The notes under the pieces were generated by a model that did not search any database, was not told where the DNA came from, and saw only the letters and a program-made list of their open reading frames with translations. Position numbers and translations under genes: made by a program. Positions 11,906 through 23,264 of a stretch of DNA of 64,000 bases are shown in pieces. The stretch spans positions 61,178,532 through 61,242,531 of the forward strand of contig NC_057861.1 of the NCBI RefSeq assembly GCF_019393635.1. Reading direction: 5' to 3'. This DNA is from Dromiciops gliroides. Taxonomy: Eukaryota; Chordata; Mammalia; Microbiotheria; Microbiotheriidae. Position 1 is the stretch's first letter. Each line of letters begins with the position of its first letter.

Positions 11906-12399
11906 CTTGATATCTGTAATTCTTAAAAATCATATCACTAATAGTAAAGATAGAAGGAATATACCTAGACAGAGGGTATGGGTATAAGGTGAATTTGAAA
12001 GAATGGCAAAAAGTAAGGAATAAGAAAGAGGAGTACACTAGGTGCAGAAGGAAGGATGATGTAGAATGGGGTAAATTATTTCATGTGAAGAGGTTCAAAA
12101 GACATATTACAGTGGAGGGGAAGAAATAAGGATGAATGATGAGCATTGCTTAAATCTTACTCTCATCAATACTGGCTCACAGAGGGAATAATATACATGA
12201 TCAATTGAATATAGAAATCTATCTTACCCAAAAGGGAAGTATGAGGGGAGCAGATTATGTAAAGCAGGGGGTTACTGATAGAAGAGAGAGCAGATCAGGG
12301 GAGGTAGCAGACAGAAGCAAAATACTGGTGCAGAGGGAAAGGGTGAAAGGAGAGAGAGAACAAACAGGAGGAAAAATAGAATGGAGGGAAATATGCAGC

Positions 12400-14650
12400 T
12401 AGTAATCATAACTGTGAATGTGAATGGGATGAACTCTCCCATAAAACAAGCAGGTAGCAGAGTAGATCAAAAAACAGAATCCTACAATATGTTGTTTACA
12501 AGAAACACACTTAAAGCAGAGAGACACACACAGAGTAAAGGTAAGGAGCTGTAATGGAATCTATTAAAAGCATGGGTAGCAATTCTGATCTCAGACAAAG
12601 TAAAAGCAAAAATAGACCTAATTAAAAGAGATAAGGAAGGAAACTGCATCTTGTTTTTTTAAAAGATGCCATAAACAATGAAGCAATTTCAATACTAAAC
12701 ACCAAGCAGTATAGTATCCAAATTCTTACTGAAAAAGTTAACCTAGTTACAGGAAGAAATAGACAGCAAAAGTATACTACTGCGGAACCTCAGCTGTCCC
12801 TTCTCAGAACTCGATAAATCCAGCTAAACAATAAACAAGAAACTAAGGAGGTAAAAAGAATAAGAGAAAAGTTAGATGTAACAGGCTTCTAGAGAAAACT
12901 GAATGGTAACAGAAAAGAATATACATTTTTCTCAGCAGCACCTAGCATCTACACTAACATGTATTAGGGCATAAAACTCTCAAAATCAAATGTAGAAAAG
13001 CAGAAATATTAAATGCATTGTTTTCAAATAATAATGCAATAAAAATTACATTCCACAAAGGGCATTGGAAAATGGATTAAAAATTAACTGAAAACTAAAT
13101 AATCGAATCCTAATGAGTAAGTGGGTCAAAAAACAAATCATAGAAACAACAAATAATTTCATTAAAGAGAATGACAACAATGAGACAACATAGCATAATC
13201 TATAAAATGCAGCCAAAGTGGTACTTAGGGGAAAATTTATTTCTCTAAATTCTCACATCAACAAAATAGAAAAAGAATAGATCAATAAATTGGGTATACA
13301 ACTTTTTAAAAACTAGAAAAAGAACAAATTTAATATTCCCAATTTATGGGGCAGCTAGGTGGCACAATGGATAAAGTACCAGCCTTGGAGTCAGGAGGAC
13401 CTGAGTTCAAATTCAGACTCAGACACTTGACACTTACTAGCTGTGTGACCCTGGGCAAGTCACTTAACCCCAGTTGCCTTACACAAAAAAATTTTTTTAA
13501 TTCCCAATTGAGCACCAAATTGGAAATCCTGAAAATGAAAGGTTATATTGATAAAATTGAAAGGAAAAAATATATTTAGCTAATAAATCTCAGGATTGGT
13601 TTTATGAAAAAAACAACAAAATATATAAGCCACTGGTTAATTTGATTTTAAAAAAGAAGAAAACCAAATATCCAGTATCAAAATTGAAAAGGGTAAAATC
13701 ACCACCAATGAAGAAGAAATTAAATCAATCATTAGGAAATATTTTGCCCCATTATATGCCAATAAATCTGTCAATCTGAGTGAAATCAATGAATATTTCT
13801 GAAAATATAAATTAACCAGATAAACAGATCAGTAAATAGAATGCCTAAATAAACCCATCTTAGAAAAATGATATTGGACAAGCCTTTAATGTATTCCCTA
13901 AGAAAAAAATCTCCAGGGTCAGATGGGTTCACAAGTGAATTCTACCAAACAATCAAAGAACAATTGTCCCAATATTATATGAACTATTTGGAAAATTGGA
14001 GGAATCCTACCAAACTCCTTTTATGACACAAATATGGTGCTAATAACCAAACCAGGAAAATCTAACAGAGAGGAAGAAAGAGAGAGAGAGGAAATTATAG
14101 ACCAATTTTCATAATGAGTATCGATGCAAAAAAATTTGAATGAAATACTAGCAAGCACTGTTATACTATGACCAGGTGGTGTTTATACCATGAATTCAGG
14201 GCTACTTCAATATTAGGGAAACTATCAACATAATTGACCATATCAATAACAAAACCAACAGAAATCATATGATTTTCTCAATCGATGCTGAAAAACATTT
14301 TGACAAAATACAGGACCCATTCATTTTAAAAACATTTACAGAGCATAGGAATAAAGGGAATATTCCTAAAATGATAAACAGTATTTATCTAAAACCATCA
14401 GCAAACATTATCTGTCATAAGGATAAGCTAGAAACCTTCCCAATAAGGTCAGGGGTGAAGCAAGGATGCTTATTATCACCACTATTATTCAATATAGTAC
14501 TAGAAATGTTAGCTATAATAATAAGAGAAAAAAGAAATTGAAGAAATTAGAATAGGCAATGAGGAAACAAAACTATCACTCGTTGCAGATGATATGATGG
14601 TATACTTAGAGGGCCCTATAGAATCAACTAAAAACCTACTTGAAATGATG
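12400..14650 (+). pseudogene. L1 ORF2 remnant (endonuclease and partial reverse transcriptase)
   Basis: ORF2 encodes endonuclease and reverse transcriptase. Near 12415 the frame reads VNVNGMNSPIKQ and then a degraded QETHL-like block (endonuclease). At 14269-14541 it reads IFSIDAEKHFDKIQ, then RSGVKQGCLLSPLLFNIVLE. The catalytic aspartate pair follows near 14580 as [11 protein letters not shown] (FADD in active elements). The RT domain is cut just after this; thumb, Cys-rich and C-terminal parts are missing. Confidence 0.85.
13348..13496 (+). mobile_element. SINE inserted in L1 ORF2
   Basis: WSINE1-like, mixed diagnostic positions (TTGACAC with CCCCAGTTGCC). Flanks share a degraded AATT(AT)CCCAATT target duplication. 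Confidence 0.9.
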
Positions 14651-14808
14651 TGATTCTCTTTTCACAACTATGACTAATATGGAAATAGGTTTTGCATGAT
14701 GGCACATGTATAACCTGTGTCAAATTGCCTATCATTTTAAGAAGAGGGGAGGGGAGGGAGAGAAGGAGAAAAATTGGACCTCAAAATCTTGCAAAAATGA
14801 ATGCTGAA

Positions 14809-14962
14809 GGGGCAGCTAGGTGGTGCAGTGGATAGAGCACCAGCCCTGGAGTCAGGAGCACCTGAGTTCAAAGTTCAAATCCGACCTCAGACACTTAACA
14901 CTTACTAGCTGTGTGACCCTGGGCAAGTCACTTAACCCCAATTCCCTCACTAAAAAAAAAAG
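14809..14962 (+). mobile_element. SINE inserted in the L1 3' UTR, with doubled B box
   Basis: TTAACAC/CCCCAATT subtype. A 7-bp duplication gives GTTCAAAGTTCAAATCC, doubling the B-box core. Flanking GAATGCTGA/GAATGCTAA is the target duplication. Confidence 0.9.
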
Positions 14963-15024
14963 AATGCTAAAAATGTCTTGACATTTAATTGGGAAAAAAT
15001 AAAATACTATTTCTTAAAGGGTTT

Positions 15025-16060
15025 GAATCTTTGTTCTAGTAACTTGTTCTTTTTTTTTAGTAACTTGTTCTAATAACCATAGTTTAATGGCTCCAGACCC
15101 ATGTTCTTTTTACTACATTATGCTTTCTTTTAGAAGGAAAGACATTTCTTTCAACTAAATATCTTTAGTAGTTACATAGTAGTCAAGAATTATAAAGTTG
15201 TAATTCCAGAAATTTAACAGAGTTTCTATGCTGCTTTCTTAATGAGTAGAAAGCAATGACCCATATATGGCTCTTTGAAATTGCAAAAGGGTTTCATCAG
15301 ATATGATATGTGTAGGTAATAATGCAGAGACAAAGTTAGGCATGCAAGAGAAGGCTTAAATGGATGGGGACAAGAATTTCTATGTTTGTCTGGTAACTTT
15401 TTCTGTACTCCAAATTCCTCCACTACTGAGATTTCACTTTTGTTTTTCCTTTTCTTTTCCTTCACTTGATTTGATAAACACTCATAGGCTCTGAGGCATT
15501 AGGGGGCAATACAAATATAGACATTGATAAAAGGGACTTGTGAAAATATAGATGCTTTCTCATGTATAAAATTAAGGGGTTACTATGATTCTATGGGATG
15601 CATGATATAACATGCTGCTTATCTATTAACAAGGGCATACAAACATGCATATACATGCACATGCATGCATACACATGATATGGCTGGTATAGGGATAAGT
15701 TTTGCTTTACTATGCATATTTGTTACAAGGGTCCTGTTTGTCTTTCTTTTTTCCTCTAATAATAGAAGCAAAGATTGGAGGGAGAAAAAAATGGTTTTTT
15801 ATTAATTAAAAAAATTTGAAGTTTACAAAGCAATTTCACCTATACTATATCATGCAATGCACAGGGGAAAAAATCACTATGAGGGAGACAGGAGAGGTGA
15901 GAGGTATTAAAATGTCCATTTTAAAAATAATGAATGGTGACTCATGAAACTCAAGTGATTTTCCCAAGGGAACACAGTGAATTGAGGACTAGAGCACAGA
16001 ACTTCTGACCTCATGTCCCAAGCATCTTTGTATTTAGCAGATGGTCTGATGGGGTAGGAT
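15025..16060. other. Unassigned stretch below OR unit 1
   Basis: No gene found. There is a short ATGCATACA-type simple run at 15636-15680. A minus-strand AATAAA (plus TTTATT near 15798), about 470 bp past the OR stop codon, could serve as its poly(A) signal, which is a guess. Confidence 0.4.
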
Positions 16061-16264
16061 TTGTCAAACCAGAAGTCAATATCATAGAAGCTCCCAAAAT
16101 AGGGGTAATGAAACAGTTCGTGTAATCTACTGTCAAAGACAGAAGAGAGAGCCATGAAGATATGACCCTGCAGGGTCTTGGGCCTCATTTTTGGAAGCCA
16201 AGATTTCTAACAGCCAGTCTTTGGGCTCCAATAACCACATTCTAAGGCTCAGAGTTATGCCTTA

Positions 16265-17200
16265 TCATTGAGAGAAGGCTGATCTGCTCACAAGTCTCTT
16301 CAAGGCACCCTTTATATCTTTGTTCCTTAGACTATAAATGAAGGGATTCAGCATGGGGGTGATCACAGCATACATCACTGAGGCAACTGTGCTCTTCCAG
16401 GAGGAGTGGGTAGCCGAGGAGCTCAGATACACCCCAAAAACTGTGCCATAAAATAATGAAACAACACACAGGTGAGACCCACAGGTGGAAAAAGCTTTAT
16501 ACTTTCCTCCAGGTGATGGGACTCTCAATATGGAAGAACAAATCTTAGTATAAGAAAAAAGGATCCCTGTGAGGGGGAGAACACCAAGCAGGCCAGTGGT
16601 AAAATAAACCAAGATGTTGTTGATAAGGGCATCAGTACAAGACAGCTTCAGAACTTGAGGAAGATCACAGAAGAAGAATGGGAGATCGTGGTCTTTACAG
16701 AAGGAGAGACGCATTGCCATCAGACTCTGAATGAGGGAGTCTAAAAGACCGATAGTCCAAGACAATAGAACTAGCATACCACAGAGCTGTGGGCTCATGA
16801 TGGTTGCATAGCGCAGAGGGTGACAAATGGCCACAAAGCGATCATAGGCCATCACAGCAAGGAGGAAATTATCCATACAAGCAAAGACTGAGAAGAAATA
16901 CATCTGGGTGAGGCAGCCCGCATAAGAGATGGCCTCACTATTGGTCAGGATATTCACAAGCATCTTGGGGACTGTGGTGGATACTAGACAGAGATCCACA
17001 AAAGATAGGTTGGAAAGGAAGAAGTACATGGGAGTATGGAGGTGAGAATCAGATCCTATAGCCAACATAATGAGAAAGTTCCCAATCATAGTCACCATAT
17101 ACATGCCTAGGAATAGTCCAAAGATAAACAGCCGTTGTTCTTGTCTTATGGGAAATTTGAAGAAGAATTCTGAGATGTTTGTTTTATTTCCTGGTCCCAT
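16265..17200 (-). CDS. Olfactory receptor 1 of the cluster (class II, OR1/OR7-like), intact
   Basis: A seven-helix G-protein-coupled odorant receptor of 311 residues, expected in olfactory neuron cilia and coupling to Golf. Landmarks: N-glycosylation sites N5-K-T and N8-I-S; GN 40-41 in TM1; [10 protein letters not shown] 57-66; C96; [13 protein letters not shown] 117-129; extracellular-loop cysteines 168, 178 and 188; SY 216-217; [10 protein letters not shown] 235-244; [12 protein letters not shown] 282-293. The ATG is chosen because TAA lies directly upstream in frame and the homologues start at MGP. A candidate splice acceptor (TTCTTACCTAACAG) ends at 17214, leaving a 13-base leader in this exon. 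It is about 75% identical to the second receptor. Odd point: one codon is missing near residue 15, and the usual [12 protein letters not shown] reads [12 protein letters not shown]. Ligand and exact subfamily unknown. Confidence 0.95.
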   Translation of the reverse strand: MGPGNKTNISEFFFKFPIRQEQRLFIFGLFLGMYMVTMIGNFLIMLAIGSDSHLHTPMYFFLSNLSFVDLCLVSTTVPKMLVNILTNSEAISYAGCLTQMYFFSVFACMDNFLLAVMAYDRFVAICHPLRYATIMSPQLCGMLVLLSWTIGLLDSLIQSLMAMRLSFCKDHDLPFFFCDLPQVLKLSCTDALINNILVYFTTGLLGVLPLTGILFSYTKICSSILRVPSPGGKYKAFSTCGSHLCVVSLFYGTVFGVYLSSSATHSSWKSTVASVMYAVITPMLNPFIYSLRNKDIKGALKRLVSRSAFSQ

Positions 17201-17264
17201 TTAACTGATTTAACTGTTAGGTAAGAATAGGAATAGATAATGAAATTAAAATACAGCCATTGCA

Positions 17265-18015
17265 GAGTCACAGAATTTGAGTGAGAGGAGAACTTAGTGG
17301 CCAACCAACCCAACCCATAAACCAAAAGAATTTCTGTAGCCTTGACCTCTGGCATCATGGCTTTCTGGGCCAAAAGACTTGCAGGGTCCGTGTTGCTGAC
17401 TCATCTCCGCATGATGAGTCATACCATAGAAACCTCTTCATCCAGGAAACTCACTTAGTTCCTGGACCACTTCTCACATTGGAAGTCCCCTCACTTGCCC
17501 CTGTATCCTCTCCCTGTGATTGGCTGGATCCTCCCAGTATCTCCTTTTTAAGGAGGAGGCCCAGGCCAATCATGTCTTCCTTCCCTTTAGGCTGCCCTGA
17601 TGACAGTTATTTCTCTACTGTGCTTCTAAGCTACCTTCACCATCACCTCCAATGCTTTTCAGCCCTCTTTTTATGTATTGTCTTCCATTATTGGAATATA
17701 AGTTCCTTGGCAGCAGAGATTGTCTTTGTTTCTGCTTGTGTTTTTACCACATAGTAAATGCTGACTTAACTATAACATATCCAAAAAGAAGCTGTCCATC
17801 CTCTGCCTAAAGACCTCTGAGGACAGATACCTATCACCTCCCTGGGCAGCCCAGTCCACTTATGGACAGCTCTCATTGTTAGCCTCTTTTAGTCTCAATG
17901 AGACTAAATGACTCCTTTGCTACATCCATCCATTGCCCCTGCTTCTGTGCCCTAAGACCAAACAGGACAAATTGAATCTTCTCCTCTGGACAATGCTTTA
18001 AATATATGGAGGCAA
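17265..18015 (+). mobile_element. CR1-like LINE remnant split by an L2-type terminus
   Basis: At 17265-17440 and 17790-18015 are blocks of the CR1 kind (CACAGAATTTGAG; then CCTGGGCAGCCCAGTCCACT). Between them, at 17440-17775, is an L2-like stretch closing in the usual GTAAATGCTGACTTAAC-type end. It lies inside the predicted intron of OR gene 1. Confidence 0.5.
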
Positions 18016-18024
18016 TTTGAGACT

Positions 18025-18160
18025 CCTCATAGAGAACAATGAATTCAGGGTTTGAATTGAGAAAACCAAGTGTTTAAATCCCAGCTCTAATATTTACTAT
18101 CTGTGTAACATTGGCCAAATCATCTCATATCTATCTATGTTTTGATTCCTATAAAGGCAG
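18025..18160 (+). mobile_element. MIR fragment
   Basis: MIR core, recognised from TTTAAATCCCAGCTC and the following ACTATCTGTGTAAC. A MIR-like piece lies at the same place in the intron of all four OR units (30520, 42575, 60050), so it predates their duplication. Confidence 0.6.
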
Positions 18161-18169
18161 CTTCCTATT

Positions 18170-18680
18170 CTCACATCTTACAAAGCTCCTACTACGTACA
18201 TTTGGAACTTAGGCAACATAAATTAAAATACTAAAACTGCTCTCAGGATCAGCACCCCTTCAGCTTATAGATGTGGGGTGAGAACCAGTTCTACCTGGAC
18301 CACCAGAGCCCTCCACGGTGAGTGAAGGCAAATTTATGATAAGACAATTGGGCGTATGGAATTAATTCTGCGATAGAACCAACCATTCCCAGACTGCGAA
18401 ACAAGAAGCAAGCAGCATTATCACAAGAGGAAAAGCAGGCAGGGGCCAGAGGAAGGAGATGAATCTAAAATCTTAAGATCAGTGGCAGAAATGCTTTGAT
18501 TTGGGGTCCAAGGAGTAGAGCAAGGCATATAGGGACTAAAGGCAAAACAAAGTCCAAGAAACCAGGTGTCTAAGTAACATCATCTCATGCAAGAGGAGCA
18601 CAATTCCTACCATAGCATTTTCAGAGGGTACAATGAGGGTCAATATGTGGAGGTTACAGGAAGGAAGGTTTTGACTCTAT
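18170..18680 (-). other. Intron block shared with OR unit 4
   Basis: Colinear with 60230-60720. Common landmarks include GCTCTCAGG(A/T)TCAGCA and CAGGTGTCTAA. Units 2 and 3 do not have it, which pairs unit 1 with unit 4. Confidence 0.6.
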
Positions 18681-18781
18681 ATAAATAATTTGGCAATTAT
18701 TCATTCTGTCCAGAAACTGAATGGGCTGCCTGAGGCAGGGCAAGCTCCTCATCAATAGAGATCTTCAAAAAGTGATTAGAT

Positions 18782-18943
18782 GGGGGACAGCTAGGTGGCA
18801 CAGTGGATAAAGCACAGGCCCTGGATTCAGGAGCACCTGAGTTCCAATCCAGCCTCAGACACTTGACACTTACTAGCTGTGTGACCCTGGGCAAGTCACA
18901 ACCCTCATTGCTGCGCAAAAAAACCAATAATAAATTAAATTTT
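18782..18943 (+). mobile_element. SINE, TTGACAC subtype
   Basis: WSINE1-like, in the OR1 intron, with AAAAGTGATTAGATG duplicated at both ends. Confidence 0.92.
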
Positions 18944-19009
18944 TTAAAAGTGATTAGATGACCTCATGGTGATACTATTCACTAAATCTCCCAGCTTTGA
19001 AATACTGGT

Positions 19010-19370
19010 GTTATCTTGAACTATTCATTCACTCTCACCTTCATCCGTCCAATAAGTTGCCAAATTCTTTTGGTTGATTGTACCTTTCTAATATTCACCT
19101 CTTCCTCTAATCCTATTTTCATCACTCTAGTACAAGCTTTCACTACCAACTGTATGCACTCTTGTAATAACCTATTAACAGTTCTCCACAACTGCAGTTT
19201 CTACACACCCCAATCCATCCTTCACATGCTGCCAAACTTATTTGCCTTATGCATAGATCTAATTATAGCCCTTCTCTACCCAATGACCTTCATTGACTTT
19301 CTATTACCTACCAATTAAAAGATGACTCCCTCAGACTGCCAGTCAAGGGTCTTCAAAACCTGGTGTTATC
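19010..19370 (+). mobile_element. L2 fragment
   Basis: L2 blocks (CTGGTGTTATCTTGAACTAT; CCAATAAGTTGCCAAATTCT). It is paralogous to the L2 at 61470-62690, where an LTR splits it, so it was present before units 1 and 4 separated. A decayed antisense MIR follows at 19385-19470. Confidence 0.6.
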
Positions 19371-19679
19371 TTACTTTTTCTCTTTTTGCAAATAAAGAAC
19401 CTCAGTATGAGGAATTCTAAGTGACCTATCTAGAGTCACTCAGCTAATAAATGCCAGAGTCAATCAGTCAGTCATCCAATAAGCATTTATTATGTGCTTA
19501 CTAAGCTTTCTAATTAAGTTTCAGGAACTGTGTTCTGCGATAGGGTTCAAAGAAAGGCAAGAAATATCTCTAATTATATGCAAAAAAATACAAGATAGGT
19601 GAGAGGTAATTTGAGAAGGGAACGCACTGAGTCAGAGAAAAACTGAAAAGTTCACCTGCAAAAAGCAGGCTTTGAGAAC

Positions 19680-19992
19680 TCATGGTGGAAAATGTTCTCC
19701 ACATCCAGAAAAAAGAACTGTGGATTCTGAATGCAGATTGAACCAATACTGTTTCTACTTTTTGTTGTCGTTTTTTTCTTTTTTAAGGTTTTCCCCTTTT
19801 GTTTTGGTTCTTCTTTCACAACATGACTAATGCAGAAATATATTTAATGTCATTATACACATAAAACCTATATCAAATTGCTTCTGTCTTGGGGAGGGGG
19901 AGGGAGAAAAATTTGGAACTCAAAATCTTATGAAAACAAATGTTGAAAACTATCTTTACATGTAACTGGAAAATAATAAAATACTTTTATGG
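19680..19992 (+). mobile_element. L1 3' end
   Basis: Sense L1 3' UTR ending CTTTACATGTAACTGGAAAA, 5'-truncated, inside the OR1 intron. Confidence 0.8.
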
Positions 19993-20168
19993 TTAAATTT
20001 TTTTTTATTTTAAAAAGTAGACTTTGAGATGAGTCTTGAAGGAAGCCAGGGAAACTGAAATAGAAGTAAGAGGACAGAGCATTCCAGGAATGTAGCAGGG
20101 GCAGCTAATGTAAAAGTTAAGTGCCATGTTCAAAGGAACAAGTAGGCAAGTGTAACTATAATACAGAG

Positions 20169-20524
20169 CAAAGCTTCTTAAACTATGGGTCACAACCTCA
20201 TATGGGGTCACATAACTGAATATAGGGGTTGTGAACATTTTGCCAAGAGTAAAAGGTTATATTTACCTATTTTATATACTTATATACCCAGGGTCTCATA
20301 AAAATTTATTGGGTGAAAAGGGGGAGGGGGCACCTAGGTGCTGCAGTGGATAAAGCACTGGCCCTGAATTCAGGAGGACCTAAGTTCAAAGCCAGCCTCA
20401 GACACTTGATACTAGTTTACTAGCTGTGTGACCCTGGGCAAATCACTTAACCTTCATTGCCCTGCAAAAAAGGGGAGGAGGAAGGAAAAGGGGGCAGCCA
20501 GTGGAAAAAATTTAAGAAGCCCTG
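20169..20524 (+). mobile_element. hAT-type MITE interrupted by a SINE
   Basis: Ends CAAAGCTTCTTAAAC and (reverse complement) CAGGGCTTCTTAAAT are hAT-like terminal inverted repeats. The 8-bp flanks ATACAGAG and ATATAGAG differ at one base, as expected of an old hAT target duplication. Without the SINE it is about 200 bp and has no coding capacity. A second copy is at 31132-31313. Confidence 0.8.
20326..20475 (+). mobile_element. SINE inside the hAT MITE
   Basis: WSINE1-like with a variant head (GCACCTAGGTGCTGCAG) and CCTTCATTGCCCTGC tail. The target duplication is purine-rich and poorly defined. Confidence 0.85.
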
Positions 20525-20529
20525 ATATA

Positions 20530-20840
20530 GAGTATGCAGAGAGGAATAAAGTATAGGTAAATTGGAAAGGTATAAAGGAGCCATCTGAAATGTGAAAGGA
20601 CTTTTTTATTTTATTCTCGTGGCAATAGGGAACCAATGATATTAATGGAGCAGTGGAGTAACATAGTCAGACCGATAATTTAGAAAAGTTGTCTTAGCAG
20701 CTGAGTGGAGGATAGGTTGGAGTGGAAAGAAACATGAGTCAGGGAAACTAGCTACAAAGCTAATGCAACAATCCAGACAAGAGGTAGTGAGGACCATTTG
20801 TTCTCTTCTGAACACAAGAAAGGTAAGGCACATTCTGGTC
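20530..20840. other. Ancient unnamed repeat
   Basis: Blocks GGGAACCAATGATATTAATG and CAACAATCCAGACAAGAGGT belong to the same multicopy family as 6430-7160. The part at 20030-20150 is probably the same element. Confidence 0.45.
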
Positions 20841-21026
20841 AATGCTAGGAGGTCACACACAAATATAGACATTAGGAAACAACATCCAATTACCCTACAA
20901 CACATGGGGAGACATGTCTGGCATTGGAGGTTTTATGTAGACACATTTTCACTGAGGTTTCCTGGAACTAATGCTCTAGAAAAACTTCAGTACACTGAAG
21001 AGGGCCTGGAGTAAAAGAAGTAGGGT

Positions 21027-21190
21027 TGGGGGCAGCTAGGTGGCACAGCAAAGTGGAGCAGTAGATAAAGCACCAGCCCTGGATTCAGGAGAACTTGAAA
21101 TCAATTCCAGCCTCAGATACTTGAAATTTACTAGTTGTGTGACCCTGGGCAAGTCACTTAACCCTCATTGCACCATGGGAGGAGGAGGGA
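21027..21190 (+). mobile_element. SINE with an internal duplication in the head
   Basis: WSINE1-like. The head reads GGCACAGCAAAGTGGAGCAG, so about 10 bp were duplicated or inserted at the A box. AAGTAGGG flanks both sides. The sequence on either side (20840-21026, 21191-21260) is colinear with 62750-63090 of unit 4. Confidence 0.88.
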
Positions 21191-21387
21191 ATAAGTAGGG
21201 CTCCCTTTCTGGGTGTTATAGACAATGATCTTCAATGCTATTAGGTTATGTGCCCTTGCTATCTCACTGATGCAGAAGCAACAGCCTGAAAGCAGGGGAA
21301 GTTTGTTTGTTGGGTCTCATATTGGGTCAGACCCTGAAAACTCAGCTAGTTCAGAACTATGGCCAGGGATCTGTCTGTTCCTACTTA

Positions 21388-21870
21388 AAATCATAGAATC
21401 TCAGTGGTAGAAAAACCATCACAGGTCATCTAATTCAACCCTTATTCAAATCAGAAATCTTCTCTACTAAATCCTAGAGAAATGGGCTTCCAGTTTTTTT
21501 CTTTTCTTTTCTTTTTGGCATCCAGTTTCTTTTTAAAGATTTACAGTCTCTGATAGGAAGACTCAGAGAGGATCATATAAATATCATATGCCAAAGGGTA
21601 GATTTGATGCAGTGATCAACTATGATTCCAGAGGACCTATAATGAAGCATGCTACCCACCTCTTGACAAAGAAGTGATTGACTCAATATGAAAATTTTGA
21701 CGGCCAGTTTCTCCTTATGTTTAGATAAAATATACCTCTCCGTAACATCTACCCATTTTTTCTAGCTCTGCCATTCATGATCAAACATAAAATCTAAATC
21801 CCTCTACAATATGTTTTCTCTTCAAATACTAGTTTTTGTCTAATCTCCCCAACAAGATTATAATATTTGG
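21388..21870 (+). mobile_element. CR1-like remnant split by an L1 3' piece
   Basis: ATCATAGAATCTCAGTGG followed by GTCATCTAATTCAACCC is of CR1-like type. The pattern resumes at 21705. The segment 21605-21695 is L1 3' UTR (ATGAAGCATGCTACCCACCT). Confidence 0.45.
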
Positions 21871-22455
21871 GGGGACAGAGACTCATGCTTTAAAAAGGGG
21901 GCTCCAGTCTAAACATATTGCAAGAGCCCTGTGAACTTGAGATATTTTTAACTTGGTAAAATATATTGACAGATTGTCACCAATAACTCACAAATGCAAA
22001 AGTTTCTCCACAAAAAATGGATACATGGCTTTATTAAGCTGTGAGACTATTACCCTATCCTAATTATGGAGGTTGGAGGTGGAATGTTACTGTTATGTTT
22101 GCATATATATTTTTTTTCTTTTCTTCCACTGCTTAATTAATTGTTCCTCCACTCCCTATTTCCTTGATGTTACATAATTTTACCACAGGAGATGCTGGGT
22201 TTTCAAAAGCTATGCCAATAGATTCCAATTACTGGTAGGTCCTACAAGTGAAGTCAACAAATTTTATTAATTACCTACTATCTTCCAGGTACTACCCCTA
22301 TGCTAAGCACTAGAGACCATGAAGCAGAGAGAAGCTAATCACCAAAAAGGTGCCCAGTCGGGGAGTGCATTTTTTCTTCATAAAAATCTCAGAAAACTCT
22401 CTACTAGAACATAGAAAAGTTGAGATCTCCATCATTTTAAGAATATAAATGAACT
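21871..22455. other. Unassigned stretch
   Basis: No gene or clear repeat, except a short decayed MIR-type block at 22250-22330 (CTACTATCTTCCAGGTACTA). Confidence 0.4.
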
Positions 22456-22618
22456 GGGGCAGCTAGGTGGCACAGTGAATAGAACACTGGCCCTGGATTC
22501 AGGAGGACTTGAGTTCACATCTGGCCTCAGACACTTGACACTTACTAGCTGTGTGACACCGGGCAAGTCACTTAACCCCCACTGCCCTACAAAAAAAAAA
22601 ACAAACAAACAAACAAAA
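22456..22618 (+). mobile_element. SINE with (AAAC)n tail
   Basis: WSINE1-like, TTGACAC subtype, A-rich tail expanded as AAACAAACAAAC. Confidence 0.92.
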
Positions 22619-22659
22619 AGAATGCTCTGAGTATCAGCAGAGAAAACAATTCCCCCCCA

Positions 22660-22772
22660 CCCTCTCTGTTTCTCTGTCTCTCTCTGTCTCTGTCCCTGTT
22701 TCTCTCTGTCTGTTTCTCTCTGTCTCTCTGTCTCTGTCTCTGCCTCTGTCTCTGTTTCTGTTTCTGTCTCTG

Positions 22773-22803
<31 letters not shown>

Positions 22804-22816
22804 GTCTCTCTCTCTC
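22660..22816. repeat. (TCTCTG)n microsatellite
   Basis: About 155 bp of TCTCTG/TCTC units. The minus-strand frame of alternating Glu-Thr across it is a repeat artefact. Confidence 0.95.
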
Positions 22817-22899
22817 AAAGCAGAAATCGGACTATTACTTTCAGCATCTGGTTCTTCCGTGAATCCCCTTCATTGCCTAACAATATATATTATACTAGT

Positions 22900-23035
22900 T
22901 TAGATATTCCCATTTTAAAGATGAGCCCCAAGAGAGAAAATGATGTATTCACAGTTCCACAGTGAACAGGGCTAATTAGTAGCAGGGTTGAGAGCTGAAC
23001 CCAGGTCTCTAAACTTCTACTCTACATCTTCTTCC
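22900..23035 (-). mobile_element. MIR fragment
   Basis: Antisense MIR core: CCCATTTTAAAGATGAG, ACAGTTCCACAGTGAACAGG and GAGCTGAACCCAGGTCTCT appear in the MIR order. Confidence 0.65.
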
Positions 23036-23264
23036 ATGGCACTAACTTTACAACCCCACCCCAACCCCAGAGCCAAGGCTAGACTAGACTCTGAGATCTT
23101 GTCTTGCATATAGACTCAGGTGTAGGCTCTAGGCTCGGTTGGCCTATGCTTTGGACTCTGCTGGGGTTGGCACTATCTCCCTGGATTTCTGAAATAAACC
23201 ACATACCCTTTCCTCCCTTCCATTCAAATCCCCTTTTTCTCTTTCCTTCACCCATAATACTTAC

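Larger units (their letters stand above)
9331..15008 (+). mobile_element. Nearly full-length but dead L1 LINE with nested insertions
   Basis: Parts in order: 5' UTR from GGAAGCCAAGATGGGGG (9345) to about 10135; ORF1; an antisense L1 tail inserted at 11259-11905; the ORF1-ORF2 spacer; ORF2 endonuclease and reverse-transcriptase parts; a deletion from mid-RT into the 3' UTR; and the 3' end near 15008. Three SINEs sit inside. Matching sequence at both ends (ATTTCTTAAAGTTT at 9316 and ATTTCTTAAAGGGTTT at 15009) is a two-base-mismatched target-site duplication, so the whole block is one insertion event. Frames are broken by many stops, so it cannot move itself. Confidence 0.85.

Noticed and set aside
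14269-14541. A functional reverse-transcriptase gene
   Set aside because: It is a piece of a dead L1; flanking frames carry stops and the C-terminal half is missing.
15907-16188. 93-codon open frame just below OR gene 1
   Set aside because: It overlaps the conserved non-coding 3' flank of the OR units and has no protein signature.
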